Positions 24,190 to 36,003 of a stretch of DNA of 64,000 nucleotides are shown here, piece after piece. Every line of letters starts with the position of its first letter. Within the stretch, counting starts at the first letter, position 1. Both the position numbers and the translations under genes were made by a program. The DNA is from Parasponia andersonii (Eukaryota > Streptophyta > Magnoliopsida > Rosales > Cannabaceae), in NCBI GenBank assembly GCA_002914805.1, contig JXTB01000084.1, positions 661,849 through 725,848 on the forward strand. Direction: 5' to 3'. The notes under the pieces are model-generated. The model saw only the letters and a list, made by a program, of their open reading frames with translations, did no database searches and was not told the origin of the DNA.

Positions 24190-26131
24190 GTGTGTGATCT
24201 TATCATTGACAGTGGGAGTAGTGAGAACATAGTATCCAAGACTATGGTGGACAAGTTATAACTACTAACCTAACCACATACTACCCCGATCAAAGAAGTC
24301 GGTGAAATAAAGGTGACACAACAATGTCGAGTTCCTTTCTCCATCGGTAAATACAAAAATGAGGTATTATGTGATATTGTTGATATGGAAGTTGGTCATA
24401 TGTTTCTTGGTCGATCGTAGCAATTCGATTTAAACACTATGCATAATGGCAAAACTAACATAATATGAAGATTTCTCTAACTCCTATGAAGCTACAAAAT
24501 AACCAAACAACCTCCACTAGGACCAACCTTCATTTTATACCTAAAGAGGCATATACTCTTATCAATATTCCTATGCAAATTCAAACATTATTGTCTGAAC
24601 TTGAAGATATCATTCCTAAGGAGTTACATGCTGGCTTACCACCCCTACAAAATATTCAATACCAGATTAATCTTGTTCCAGGAGCAAGTCTACCAAGTTT
24701 ACCGCACTACCGTATGAGTCCTAAGGAGTATGAGATCCTACAAACAAAAGTCCAAGACCTCCTCAAGAAAGGGATGATTAGAGAAAGTATGAGCCCCGTG
24801 GCTATGCCTGCACTCCTAACACTGAAGAAAGACGGAAGTTAGAGGATGGGCGTTAATAGTCAGGCCATCAATAAGATTATAGTACGATATCGATTTCCTA
24901 TTACACGATTGGATGACATGCTTGATTGATTGGGAGGATCAAAGCTCTTTTCCAAGATAGATTTGTAGATCAGATACTATCAGATTCATATTCAACCTGG
25001 ACATGAATAAAAGACTATATTTAAAACACATGAAGGACTATACGAGTGGTTAGTTATGTCGTTTGGTCTATCTAATGCCCTAAGTACTTTCATGAGGATA
25101 ATGAATTAGGTATTCCAACCCTTCATTATAAGATTTGTCATCGTTTATTTTGATGACATTTTGGTCTATAGTCAGAATGAGAAAGAACATCTATAACACT
25201 TGACCGAAGTTTTTAATGCACTCTGTAAGAATCAGTTGTATGTTAACCTAAAAAAATGTAGCTTCATGACTGACAGCTTAGTCTTCTTAGGCTTTGTTGT
25301 AAGTTCTAATAGAATAAAAGTCGATCCAGATAAGGTAAAGACTATCTGGGATTGGCCAATACCAAAGACCATTACAGAAGTTTAAAGTTTTTATGGTCTT
25401 GCGACATTCTATAGGTTGTGAGAAACTTTAGTACTATAGCTACACCACTCACTAACTGTTTGAAGCAAAAGTAATTCCTTTAGACAGAAGAAGGGAAATA
25501 GAATTTTGTTGTCTTGAAGGAAAAACTCACAAATACACCTGTCCTTGTACTCCCTGACTTTGAGAAGATTTTGAAAGTCAACTGTGATACTTCTGGCATA
25601 GGTGTTAGAGCTTTTCTATCTAAAGATATGAAGCCGATAGCTTTCTTTAGTGAAAAGCTCAATGAAGTCAGAAAGAAGTGGTCAACGTAAGAACAAGAAT
25701 TATATGTGGTTGTTCGTATATTACAACAATGAGAACTGTATCTAGTGCATAAGGAATTCATCCTCAATACGGATTATCAAGCTCTTAAGTACCTCAATAA
25801 CTCTTCCAGACTAAATCGAATGCACGCTCAATGGATTACCTACATCCAGAAGTTTACTTTCTCTCTTAGGCATAAGACAGGACAATTAAACAAGGTTGCT
25901 AATACATTAAATCGTCGAGTTATGTTCCTAACTGCTATTCAAAATGAAATAATCAGTTTTGATTATTTGAAAGACTTATATGCTGAAAATGAAGATTTCA
26001 AGGAAGAATGGGAGAAGTACATTAATGGAGTTGCAAATAAACATCAAATACATAATGGTTTTCTATTCTTTGAAAACTATATATGTATTCCACGAGGATC
26101 TCTCAGAGAACACATCGTTCAAGAGCTACAC
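24190..26131 (+). pseudogene. gypsy pol, part 1: protease, reverse transcriptase, RNase H
   Basis: The protease active site DSGSS is at 24208-24222. Reverse transcriptase runs from about 24580 ([11 protein letters not shown] and [11 protein letters not shown]) to the catalytic box YFDD at 25146-25157 and on to KKCSFMTDSLVFLGFVVS. RNase H spans about 25540-25900 ([21 protein letters not shown]). An integrase zinc-finger lead-in (SLREHIVQELHTG) is cut at the copia insertion. Stops are scattered through RT and RNase H, for example at 24841, 24926 and 25383. It pairs with the segment after the insertion. Confidence 0.82.
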
Positions 26132-26136
26132 ACAGG
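26132..26136 (+). other. Left target-site duplication ACAGG of the copia element
   Basis: ACAGG immediately precedes TGCTGG (26137). The same five bases follow CCAACA at the right end (34455-34459). The tandem copy of the gypsy element at about 40064-40080 lacks the insertion and shows the single, uninterrupted site. Confidence 0.93.
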
Positions 26137-26462
26137 TGCTGGTGTGAGCTGGAATAAATTTCTGGAAAATATTTTCATAAAATCATTTTCAAGAACAACA
26201 TAGTTTTGTAAAATCAAGAAACATAATGGAATTGGTCATTTAAAATTTTTCTTTTACAAAACGTTTTGGATCATGATCTAACATAAATTAACTCTTGATC
26301 TAGACAAGAATAATATCTGGATTCGCTCCACAACCTTCTCGTCTTCCCATCTATTCTCGAAAGATGTTTGATTGATCCAGTGGGTGGTCACTTTCTTGAT
26401 TCCTAACAAAGAGATCCGCAGATGAACAAGAAGACAATCTCTCAGAACCGATTTCTCCGGGA
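26137..26462 (-). repeat. Truncated 3' LTR of the nested copia element
   Basis: It aligns to the last 326 bp (element sense) of the right-hand LTR, up to the shared GATTTCTC.GGGA. At 26463 it joins RNase H codons directly. The deletion removed about 1.3 kb of LTR, the polypurine tract and the end of pol. Confidence 0.85.
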
Positions 26463-29400
26463 AGGACCAGCAAGTTTCTCTGCAGACGCTATCTTACTCA
26501 CTATCACGTATTTTCTTTGAACAATTTCTCTGAGTACATGATATTTCCTCTCTATGTGTTTTTCTCTCTTGTGGCTTCTGAGCTCTCTGAAGTTAGCAAC
26601 TACTCCACTATTATCACAGTAAAGTGTCATAGGTTGATGTGCTCCAAGTACTACCTCAAGATCCAAAAGGAAATTACAAAGTCAGACCGCCTCTTTAGCT
26701 GCTTCAGAAGCCGCCACATATTCGGCCTCTATAATTGAATCCATAACACAAGATTGTTTGATACTCCTCTATATAATGGCTCCACTACCAAGGGTAAAGA
26801 CTGAACCAGAGGTTGATCTTCTAAAGTCTTTATCAGATTGAAAATCTGAATCAGTATATCCAACATGTATTAGATCTTCTCCAGAATATACAAGCATATG
26901 ATTTCTAGTTCTCTGAAGATATTTTAGAATATGCTTGACTACTCCCCAATGTTTAGGTCCTGGATTGGATTGGTAATGACTTACAATCCTAACAGCATAT
27001 CTGGTCTTGTATAAAGTATGGCATACATGAGACTTCCTACTGCCGAAGCATAAGGAATATTTCTCATCTGTTCCTTCTCTTTTTCTGTCTTAGGAGAATT
27101 CTCATTAGATAGAGTAATTCATTTATGAAAGGGTGTTAAACCTTTCTTAGAATTTTGCATTGCAAACTTTACTAGTATTGTGTCTACATATGAAGCTTGT
27201 GATAAAGCTATGCGTTTGATCTTTCTATCTCGTAGAATCTGTATTCCTATAACATAGCAAGTTTCACCTAAGTCCTTCATATCAAACTATTGTGCTAACC
27301 ATATTTTTAATGATGATAATGATCCAATATCATTCCCAATAATTAGAATATCATCAACATACAGTACCAGAAAAATTACTTTGTTATCCTGAATTCTTTT
27401 ATAGACACAAGGTTCATCTATGTTTCGTCCAAAACCATAAGACTTAATTGCTTCATCAAATCTTACTTTCCATGATCTAGATGCTTGCTTGAGTCCATAA
27501 ATAGATCTCTTAAGTTCATAAACTTTTCTCTCTTGACCTTTTTCAACGAATCCCTCTGGTTATATCATATAGATACGTTCATCAAGATTGCCATTCAGGA
27601 ATACAATCTTGACATCCATTTGCCATATTTCATAATCAAGAGATGCAGCAATGGATAAGAGTATGCGAATATACTTGATCATAGCTATAGGAGAGAAGGT
27701 TTCTTCATAATCGATACCTTCTTTCTGTGTATAACCCTTTGCAAATAACCTTGCCTTGAAAGTCTCCACTTTCCCGTCTATTCCTCTCTTTCTCTTATAT
27801 ACCCACTTACACCCAATGGGTTTTATCCCTTCAGGTGGACCTATCAGTTCCCAGACTTTATTAGAGTATATGGACTCTATTTCGAATTCCATTACCTTTT
27901 GCCAGAGATCTTTATCAACATTATCCATTGCTTCATTGTAGGTGTAAGGATCAGATTCTTGGTCACAAGACTCTCCTATTCCCAAGTATCTTTTAGGTTG
28001 TCTCACAACTCTCCCACTACGACGAGGATCTGATGTTTATTGAGTTTCAAGTGATTTATCTTTTCAAAGTATTTTCTCAATCTTGTCTTCTATAGATGGG
28101 CTGATAACATCATCAGTTAATTCTTTTAGAACTAACTTACTTTTGGGCTTGAAATCTTTCATATATTTTTCTTCCAAGAAAGTAGTATTTGTACTCACAA
28201 ATACTTTCTTTTCTTCAATACTATAGAAATAATACCCTCTAGTTCCTTTTAGGTAACCTATAAATAGACACAATTCATATCGTGATTCCAACTTAGTCAT
28301 TTTCCCTTTCAACACGTATGCTAGACAACCCCAAATATGGATATGACGCAAACTAGGTTTATGTCCTTTCCATAGTTCAAATAGAGTCTTAGGTACTGAC
28401 TTAGAAGGAACTCTATTCAGCAGGTACATAGCAATTTCTAAGGCTTAACCCCAAAAAGATGCAGGTAATTGTGAATAACTGAGCATCGACCTAACCATAT
28501 CCAAAAGTGTCCTATTTCTTCTTTCAGCAACACCATTTAGTTGAGGCATACCAAGTGCTGCGAGTTGGGATAGGATCCCATTGTCTGTGAGAAATTCAGA
28601 GAATTCTCCAGAGAGGTATTTACCACCTCGATCAGATCGAATGGTCTTTATATTCTTTCCTAACTGCTTTTCAATTTCCACTTTGAATTCTCTAAACTTT
28701 TCAAAAGAATCTGATTTGCGTTGCATTAGGTAAACATAACCAAATCTAAAATAATCATCCGTAAACGTAATGAAGTATTCAAATCCTCCTCATGCTTGAA
28801 TATTCAAGGGCCCACAGACATCAATGTGTACTAATTCAAGACATTCTTGAACTCTAAGACCTTTTCTAGTAAATGGTCTTTTAGTCATTTTACCTTCCAG
28901 ACAGGATTCACAAGTTGGTAATGGTTTGACTTCTAACGAACTTAGAGGTCCATCATTGACTAACTTTTAAATTCTGTTTAGGTTAATATGACTGAGTCTC
29001 AAATGCTAGAGATAAGTTTCATCATTAGTACTCACTTTCACTTTCTTATGTTTAGATTCTATATGTTCAGAAACATTTTCAAGATTGTGCAATGAGATAC
29101 TTTTAGATTGAATAAAGAAAAGATTACTCTTAGGAGTACCAGTGCAAATAAGACTTTTATTCCTTCTAATAGAAACTTTATTGTCAAAATGAACAGAATA
29201 ACCTTATCTCATTAAACAAGAAATAGAAATTAAATTCCGTTTAAACACGGAATATAATAACAATTCTTTATTTCTAAAAACCTAAAATCATCGAAATTCA
29301 AAATAACATCTCCCATTGCACGAGCTTCAACTATTGACCCATCTCCCAATCGCAACGTAAACTCTTCACTAGCAAACTTCCTAGTTTTCTTGAACCCCTG

Positions 29401-29514
29401 CAAAGTATTACAAACATGGTTAGTAGCATCCAAATCTACGATCCAAGAATCGATAGAATCAACCACATGATAAGCCTCAATGAACAACAAATTGTCATTA
29501 CCTTGTTTGTCCAT
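26463..29514 (-). pseudogene. copia pol: protease, integrase, reverse transcriptase, RNase H
   Basis: On the minus strand: a protease segment from 29514 (SWIVDLDATNHVC; the usual DSGAT is DLDAT, so the Asp is kept but the Ser-Gly is lost); an integrase region at about 28930-28064 (IRSDRGGKYLSGEF, then GMPQLNGVAERRNRTLLDM, HIWGCLAYV); reverse transcriptase from 28006 (WKVMEFE-like start, CKWVYKRKRG, GIDYEETFSP) with YVDD at 27361-27350; and RNase H at about 26800-26470 (LYCDNSGVVAN, HIERKYHVLREIV). Stops occur at about 28446, 27557, 27287 and elsewhere. RNase H is cut by the LTR-truncating deletion after KLAGP. Each long open frame here is one piece of this polyprotein. Confidence 0.87.
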
Positions 29515-30341
29515 GCCATTGTCCTTCTCCTTTTTAAGGGCTAGGTAAGTTTTACAATTCCTCTTCTAATGTTCATCCTCACTGCAGTGGAAACATTTTC
29601 CCTTTGGTTTGACATCCTTCTTGGTCTTCTTTTTCTTTGGAGCCAGAGAAGCAGGAGTCTTTTTCTTCCCCTTACCTTTACCTTTCGACTTAGGTTTGGA
29701 AGAACTAGCTTAAGCTACATTAGCCTCAGCTGACTCCGACTTATTCTTCTTAAGAATATTCTCAGTAATTTGCAGATCTTTCATTAGGCCAGTAAGAGTA
29801 TAATCCTTCCGGTGAATCTGATGATCAATCTTAAATTGATTGAAATTATTTGACAATGTGTTCAAAACCATGTCAATTTGGGTGTCACAATCAATTTCAG
29901 CTCCAAGGATTTCTAGTTCGTTGAGGTATACGATGACTTTCATCATATGTTCCCAAATTGGAGTACCTTTCTTTTGAAGAAGATTCATAAATGCACTTAT
30001 AGCCTTATTTCTAGCTTAACAACCGAGACTGGCGAATATTTCGTCAACACTCAGCATAATGTCAACAGTAGTATCCATCCCACGATGTTGTTGTTGTTGT
30101 AATATATTGCTCATTGAGCCAAGTATATAGCACTTAGCCATCTCATCAAATTGCTTTCACTTATCATATAAGTTTCTTTCATCGTTGGTGGATTTCTCAG
30201 TTGGCTGAGCAGGATATGGAGTGGTGAGAACATACATATGTTTATTAGTAGTAAGCACAATATCTAGGTTACGTTTCCAGCATAGTTTTCACTGTCCAGC
30301 TTATTTTGTGTGAGTAAAATGAATAAGGGATTAAGTGCCAT
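29515..30341 (-). pseudogene. copia gag of the nested element
   Basis: It starts at the ATG at 30341-30339 (MALNPLFILLTQNKLDSENY), a typical plant copia gag opening. A small deletion soon shifts the frame to a stop. Downstream, 29988-29710 is open (WEHMMKVIVYLNELEILGAE, MVLNTLSNNFNQFKIDH). A CCHC knuckle (CFHCSEDEH then RNC) lies around 29600-29555, with a stop replacing the residue after His. Lys-rich sequence precedes the knuckle. It packages element RNA; this copy is broken. Confidence 0.8.
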
Positions 30342-32778
30342 ATCTACTCAAAAATAAATAAATATTCCACATATAAACAAACATTATTTATTATATTTCA
30401 AATAATTAACCTAAAGTATTTAAGCATACCATATGCAAGTGAAGTATCCCTAAGACTATCACTTATATTCATGATAATTTAACCTACTACTAATTATAAG
30501 CCTTCTACGGGAAGTCATGCAATCAGCAAGTCAAACTGAAATAATTTTAATTAGTAAATAGACAAATAACTCTTATCCCATATTTCTAACTACCATTCTC
30601 TTTGGTCCTCTAATGGACTAATAAGAACTCCTACGGGAGGATATTAATGTTTCGAGTAAAGTATTTAATCATTATTTCAGTAACTAAGTTTTCTATATAA
30701 AACCGTCTCCTACGAGCGATCAGTCTCATATAGTCTATCTAGTACCTTATCCTTAGAAGCTCATTTCGAGTATTACCTAGACGAAAAACCCTCCTACGGG
30801 AGCTCAGTAAGATTCTGAAGTAAGGCTCATCCTAATATATAACGAACCAATAATGGAGACCTTAGGTATCACATATCTTCTTCCACTCAATATTTTATAA
30901 TAAGGGATTTATAGATTTTACTCAATTATCTAACTAGCTTAGTAACCTAAAATCAATTATGTAAGCATGTTCATATTTGCATGAGAGTAGCTCTAATTTT
31001 CTATATGACATGTTACTAAATATCATGTAATAATACTTAATTATTAGGCATACATGCAACATTGTCCTGATAATACCAAAGTAGTTAGCAGATAAATAAT
31101 TAATTGTTAATGATTTATAAATTTTCGATAATTTAAAATTATTTAATATTTAAATAATTCTAATTGATAAGATGATATTAAATATTTAAATATGGAAGAT
31201 AATATCTAAAATTTAAATTAGAAAATATTTTCACAAAATCTAATTAGTTTAAAGAAAAGATTTAACTAATTAAATCTCCTTAAATATCTCAAATTTAAAT
31301 TTCAACTTTTGAAATCTTAATTTGAATTTAACTTCCGTAAATATCTCCCATTATCTTATCCTGTCAAATTTAAATTCAAAATTCAAATCAATATCTACCA
31401 ACCATAAATTCAAATTTGAAGATTTGAAAAGATATTTTGATTTAAATTTAAATTTCAAATCTTCATACAATTCGAAATTTAAAAGATAGAAGATTTTACA
31501 AATAAAATCTCCTACAATATCTCTAATTTGAATTTAAATAAATTTAAAATTCAAAAATAGATTACCAACTATCATATAATCAATTTTTAAAAATATCTAT
31601 TCAAATTTGAAATTAAAACTAAAAGGATATTATCATATAATATCTAATTTTAAAAAATTTTCATTTTAAAATATCTCTAATTATTCAAACAATAATTAAG
31701 ATATTATGGATATCAATCATATCCACAATTCAAATTAAAATATCCTATCAATTTCAATTTCGAAAATTCAAATTTAATAAGGATTTTAAAATTTTGAATA
31801 TAAAATTAATCTATCAGTTTTCATAAAACTATGGATAAATTAAATTAATTTTAAAATAAAAAATAATTAAAATTATGGACAGAAATACGAAATGTGTTAG
31901 GACAAGCCGACGAACGGAATAGGAAGCCGGTATGCAGCCATGCTCGGGACAACTATCGGGCACCAACGGGCTCACATAACGCTACACGGTCTCGCTCGGG
32001 ACAACTCCGGAGCGATAACGGGCTCGTGTAATTCTCGCACGTCAAATGTACAAGGCGACACCTGAGCGGCGAAGGCATGGGCGGCCACCTGCAAGAGGCC
32101 GCCCACTGGCCATGTGCGGATCACATCCGCGCGGCCAGCAGGACTGTGCCCGTATGCCATGCGCAAGCTGGCCTCCCGCAGGTCACACGCGGATCGCATC
32201 CGCGTGACCAACGGGGCCGTGCCCACGCTACATGCGCTGGGTGCACCCGTGCAGCCTGTGTGGGGAGGCAGCTCGCAGGCCACGCGCGGATCACATCCAA
32301 GCAGCTAGCGGCGCCTAACCCGCACGACCGCGCAGGGTCGTGCTCGTACAGCCCGCGCACAGGTCACACCCATGGGGCTCACGCGGGCGGTGCGCACTGC
32401 TCCTAGCCGTGCACCACTCTGTCATTACATTCGTTTTTTTTTTAATTTGAAAAAATAACAGTTTTTACAAAACTCCAAAAATAATTAAAGATCAAAACAT
32501 TTCCATATATAGTTTTATCAAGAACATAAAACATGAACACATAGAAATCAAGAATATGCTGGAAAATGAAAATCAAAATAAACATAATCATTTCCTCATA
32601 GCAATATCTAATCAAATAATCATTCAAACTCATTGAATCTATTGACCATCATACAAACTAGAGCATACTCATAATATGAACAAGACCAAACATAAACATT
32701 ACCTTTCTGGAAATCAAAAACATCAATCAACACGAGAATAGACCGGAGTTAAATATACTAGACCAATAATAAAAACAT
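30342..32778 (-). other. Long untranslated leader of the nested copia element
   Basis: About 2.44 kb lie between the primer-binding site and the gag ATG, with no recognised coding sequence. It has an extreme AT-rich block (about 31100-31880) dominated by AAATTTAAATTT-like runs, next to a GC-rich island (31890-32410) described separately. Around 30490-30800 the sequence CTACGGGAG or a near variant recurs at roughly 60-150 bp intervals. Confidence 0.6.
31890..32410. repeat. GC-rich repeat island inside the copia leader
   Basis: About 520 bp of strongly GC-rich DNA interrupt AT-rich sequence. It has two 52-bp-spaced copies of GCTCGGGACAACT...AACGGGCTC (31942 and 31994). Three copies of a palindromic core GCGGATC(A/G)CATCC lie at 32116, 32189 and 32286. 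The middle one extends to a longer inverted repeat, GGTCAC...GTGACC. Long open frames on both strands are expected in such GC-rich sequence and resemble no family I know. Confidence 0.7.
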
Positions 32779-32790
32779 GCTCTGGTACCA
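32779..32790 (-). other. Primer-binding site of the nested copia element
   Basis: On the minus strand, TGGTACCAGAGC begins two bases after the 5' LTR end. It matches the initiator-methionine tRNA site used by plant copia elements (TGGTATCAGAGC) at 11 of 12 positions. Confidence 0.88.
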
Positions 32791-32792
32791 AT

Positions 32793-34454
32793 TGCTGGTG
32801 TTAGTAGGAATAAACATCCGAAAAATATTTTCATAAAATTATTTTCAAGAATACCATAGTTTTGTAAAATCAAGAAACACAGCGGAATTGGTCGTTTAAA
32901 ATTTTTCTTTTACAAAATATTTCGGATCGTGATCTAATATAAATTAACTCTTGATCTAGACAAGAATAATACCCGGATTTGCTACACAATCTTCTCATCT
33001 TCCCGTCTATTCTCGAAGGCTGTTTGATTGATCTAGTGGCTGGTCACCTTCTTGATTCCCAATAAAGAGATCCGCAGATGAACAATAAGACAATCTCCTC
33101 GAACTGATTTCTCTGGGATGGCCGAAACACCAAGGACAGTGAATCCCTAATGGTGGCCGATTCTCTCTACTCTCTCTCTCTCTCTCTCTCTATTATACGT
33201 GTGACACTCTCTTCCCATAGGAGTGTTTCACGTGTAACACTTGTACATATATATGCTAGAGAACTTTTCTCTTAACTATAGAGAGATTAGTAAACCCTAA
33301 TGGGCTTATTGGGCTTGTTGGGCTCAACTAATCATCAAATAATTATTGGGCTTTAATTTGAGCTAGACAGGGGACAAGATGGATACATAAAGTCCAAGCT
33401 CTAATAGACCATATACCTAATATCATAATTAACTCTTAATTATGATTGGGCCTTGTCTATTAATATTGGGGCACACCACTATAGGCCCAATATTGAACTC
33501 TTAGACTAAATGTCATTTATTTTTCTGTGAAGCTTATTAATAATTAATTAGCTTGATCTATTTAGCATATACTATACCTGTAGACATACCCCCAATTGAA
33601 TGTCGTACTAGTAGATTGAAATTAATGTATTACCCCTCTAGTATATATTTATCTTTGAGTTACTATTTTTCATCTAATCGATAATAGTTGACTATGGTGT
33701 TTATATCTGCTTATACCAACACAATCAAATTCATATAGTGAATACTGGGGCCCTAGTTTATATTATCCAAGTACTTGAAAAAACTCAAAGTGACATTATA
33801 TGCATGGTGTCCATAATAAAAAATGTTTTACATATTTCATATACCTTATCTTCCAAGATACCGGAGTTCGAACCATAAATCGGAACTAGTCCTTTAGTAA
33901 CTCAGAAAGATAAAATACATGAAAGTAAGTTTGTTAATCACTAGGATTAAGGTTTTCTATAATAGTGCTAGATTAGTAAAATTAGAAATTTGAGTTACGG
34001 CACTTAACCTCAAATTCTAATTAACTAGGTCATGCTCGATGCTGTTATAACTTTCTTATAACATACTAGTGTTTCTATCCGAAGACTCACTTCGATAATT
34101 AGAGACTTCATGAATTAAATAGATAACACTACATTCTATGGCATAGTAAAGTATTCCATCTTCAATATATAGAATGCGAACAATTTAATTTAAACATAAT
34201 GAAATAAAGAATATAATGTCTCCCACATATAAACTCATCATATGAATAATTCTTTATTATTCATTTCATATCTTAGAATCTTTTAGATGTTCGTATAAGA
34301 TAAACATACATATCACATGTATATCAATGGGACATAAATGAAATAGAAATTCATAACAAGGAATTTATTAATAACAAATAGATACTAAATAATCCAATAA
34401 ATATTGTTTATAATGTCTAAATAATAAACTACTTTATAAGATATTATTCCAACA
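32793..34454 (-). repeat. 5' LTR of the nested copia element (1662 bp)
   Basis: In element sense it starts TGTTGGAATAATATC and ends CACCAGCA. It contains a (CT)n tract (33161-33192) and a TATATATATGT-type box near 33250. The length is long for copia but plausible. Only part of it has a partner at the other end, so the boundary rests on the TSD, the primer-binding site and TG/CA ends. Confidence 0.88.
33161..33192. repeat. (CT)n microsatellite
   Basis: A CT run with one interruption, inside the long copia LTR. On the element strand it is a GA run. Confidence 0.9.
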
Positions 34455-34459
34455 ACAGG

Positions 34460-35508
34460 AGGGTTAGGAGGACACATGGGGCGAGACAAAATTATGTCAT
34501 TAGCAGAGGCTCGATACTTTTGGCCACATCTTAAGCGTGATGTCGAGAAATTTTTCAAGTATTGTTATATATGCTAGACTATAAAGGGACAAGCTCAAAA
34601 CATTGGGTTGTATATGCCACTTCCTATTCCTGATGCTCTTTGGGATGATTTGTCTATGGATTTCGTCTTGGGACTACTGAAAACACAAAAAGGTTCAGAT
34701 TCTATCTTTATTATGGCAGATCATTTTTCAAAGATGACTTATTTTATTTCCTGTAAGAAAACTTCAGATGCTACTTATATTACTCAATTGTTCTTTGAGA
34801 GATTATTCGTCTGCATGGGTTACCAAGAACAATAGTCTCTGATCGCGATAGTAAATTTCTCAGTCATTTTTGGTGCACTTTGTGAACGAGACTTGATACC
34901 TACCACCTTACAATTTAGTAGCACTTGTCATCTTCAAACAGATGGGCAAACTGAAGTCACTAATCGTATACTAGATAAAATTTTACGGTGCTTGATCAAA
35001 GAAAGTCCTAGATAATGGGAGAATGCCTACCACAAGCTGAGTTTGCTTACAATAACGTACTAAATCGTTCCAACAATAAATCTCCATTAGAAATTGTTTA
35101 TGTTCGTCCTCCATTGCATACTCTCGACTTGGTACCTTTACCAAAACTTCCAAGGATGAGTATAATTGCCGATCATTTGATTAATTAGGTGATCCTAATC
35201 TATGAATAAGTGAAAAGAAAGTTAGAAGAGTCTACTGCAAAATACAAGGCTAATGCTGACAAGTACAGAAGATTTAAAACTTTCAAAGAGAGCGATTTTG
35301 TAATAGTTCATTTATGTAAAGAAAGACTTCCAGCAGGAGAATACAATAAACTCAAGCAAAAGAAAATTGGTCCATTTCGCATCATTCAAAAGATTAATGA
35401 TAATGCATATGTCATTGATCTACCAGAAAATTATACAATTTCTAAGATCTTCAATGTTCAAGATCTATATGAGCACCATGGACAAGAAGTAATACCATGA
35501 GCATGAGC
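34460..35508 (+). pseudogene. gypsy pol, part 2: integrase
   Basis: It resumes gypsy coding just after the copia target duplication: a zinc-binding integrase start (GGHMGRDKIM, then HLKRDVEKFFKYCYIC), then the catalytic core ([35 protein letters not shown], with the DDE acidic residues partly visible), and the C-terminal open segment 35210-35500 ([20 protein letters not shown]), where the protein ends without a chromodomain. Stops and frameshifts occur near 34576, 34835 and 35012. Integrase would insert the element's DNA. Confidence 0.82.
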
Positions 35509-35548
35509 AATTCGAGGACGAGTTATTTTTTTTTAAGTGGGAGAGAAC

Positions 35549-36003
35549 TGATGTAGCAGCCCACAAAATGACCCAAAGCCAAGGCCCAAAATTCCAAATT
35601 TCAATCTAATGAACATTCTATTGGTTAGTAGAATGCTTTTGTGTGTTAGGTATTTTAGACTTATTTATTTGAAATATGTTAGGTTATTTAGTTTGTTTAT
35701 TTAAAGTGTGTTGGATGAACAATTTGTTTATTTAAAGTGTATTAGGTAAACAATTTATTTATTTAAGTGTGTTTGGTTGGTAGGTGCTAGATATATGATT
35801 GTAAGTTTCTTAGAATTATTTTATTGGGTGATTTAGATTAATCATAAACTTGTACAAATAGCCTTCATTGACAAGAGTTGTAATCATCTAATCTTTAATT
35901 ATATCTTAATTTTCTCTTCTAAATTTTCTTTGAAAATTTTACTTATTTATATTCTCGTTGTGAGAATGCAAATTAGAGTGAAATCTAGTAATTCGTTGCG
36001 TCA
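35549..36003 (+). repeat. 3' LTR of the gypsy element
   Basis: 455 bp, preceded by a purine tract (GTGGGAGAGAAC) and followed by CCAAT. It is closely similar to the LTR at 41162-41616. Confidence 0.9.

Larger units (their letters stand above)
26137..34454 (-). mobile_element. Ty1/copia LTR retrotransposon nested in the gypsy element
   Basis: 8318 bp between 5-bp direct repeats ACAGG, ending TG...CA on both sides. On the minus strand the order is 5' LTR (34454-32793), primer-binding site, a long leader of about 2.4 kb, gag, protease, integrase, reverse transcriptase, RNase H and a truncated 3' LTR (26462-26137). The open frames retain long stretches of coding sense but contain several stops and frameshifts. 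Only about 326 of 1662 LTR bases remain at the left end, and the polypurine tract is gone. Confidence 0.92.
21929..36003 (+). mobile_element. Ty3/gypsy LTR retrotransposon, interrupted by a copia element
   Basis: LTRs at 21929-22376 and 35549-36003 begin TGATG(C/T)AGCAGCCCA and end GCGTCA. Perfect 5-bp target duplications CCAAT flank the whole (21924-21928 and 36004-36008). The coding order is gag, protease, reverse transcriptase, RNase H, integrase, as in gypsy. An 8.3-kb copia element sits between RNase H and integrase (26137-34454); without it the element is about 5.75 kb. All frames carry several stops. No chromodomain is visible at the C-terminus. Confidence 0.93.

Noticed and set aside
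31972..32406. GC-rich frames on both strands as a captured gene
   Set aside because: Several overlapping frames are open at once, as expected of GC-rich repeats; none shows a domain or splice context.
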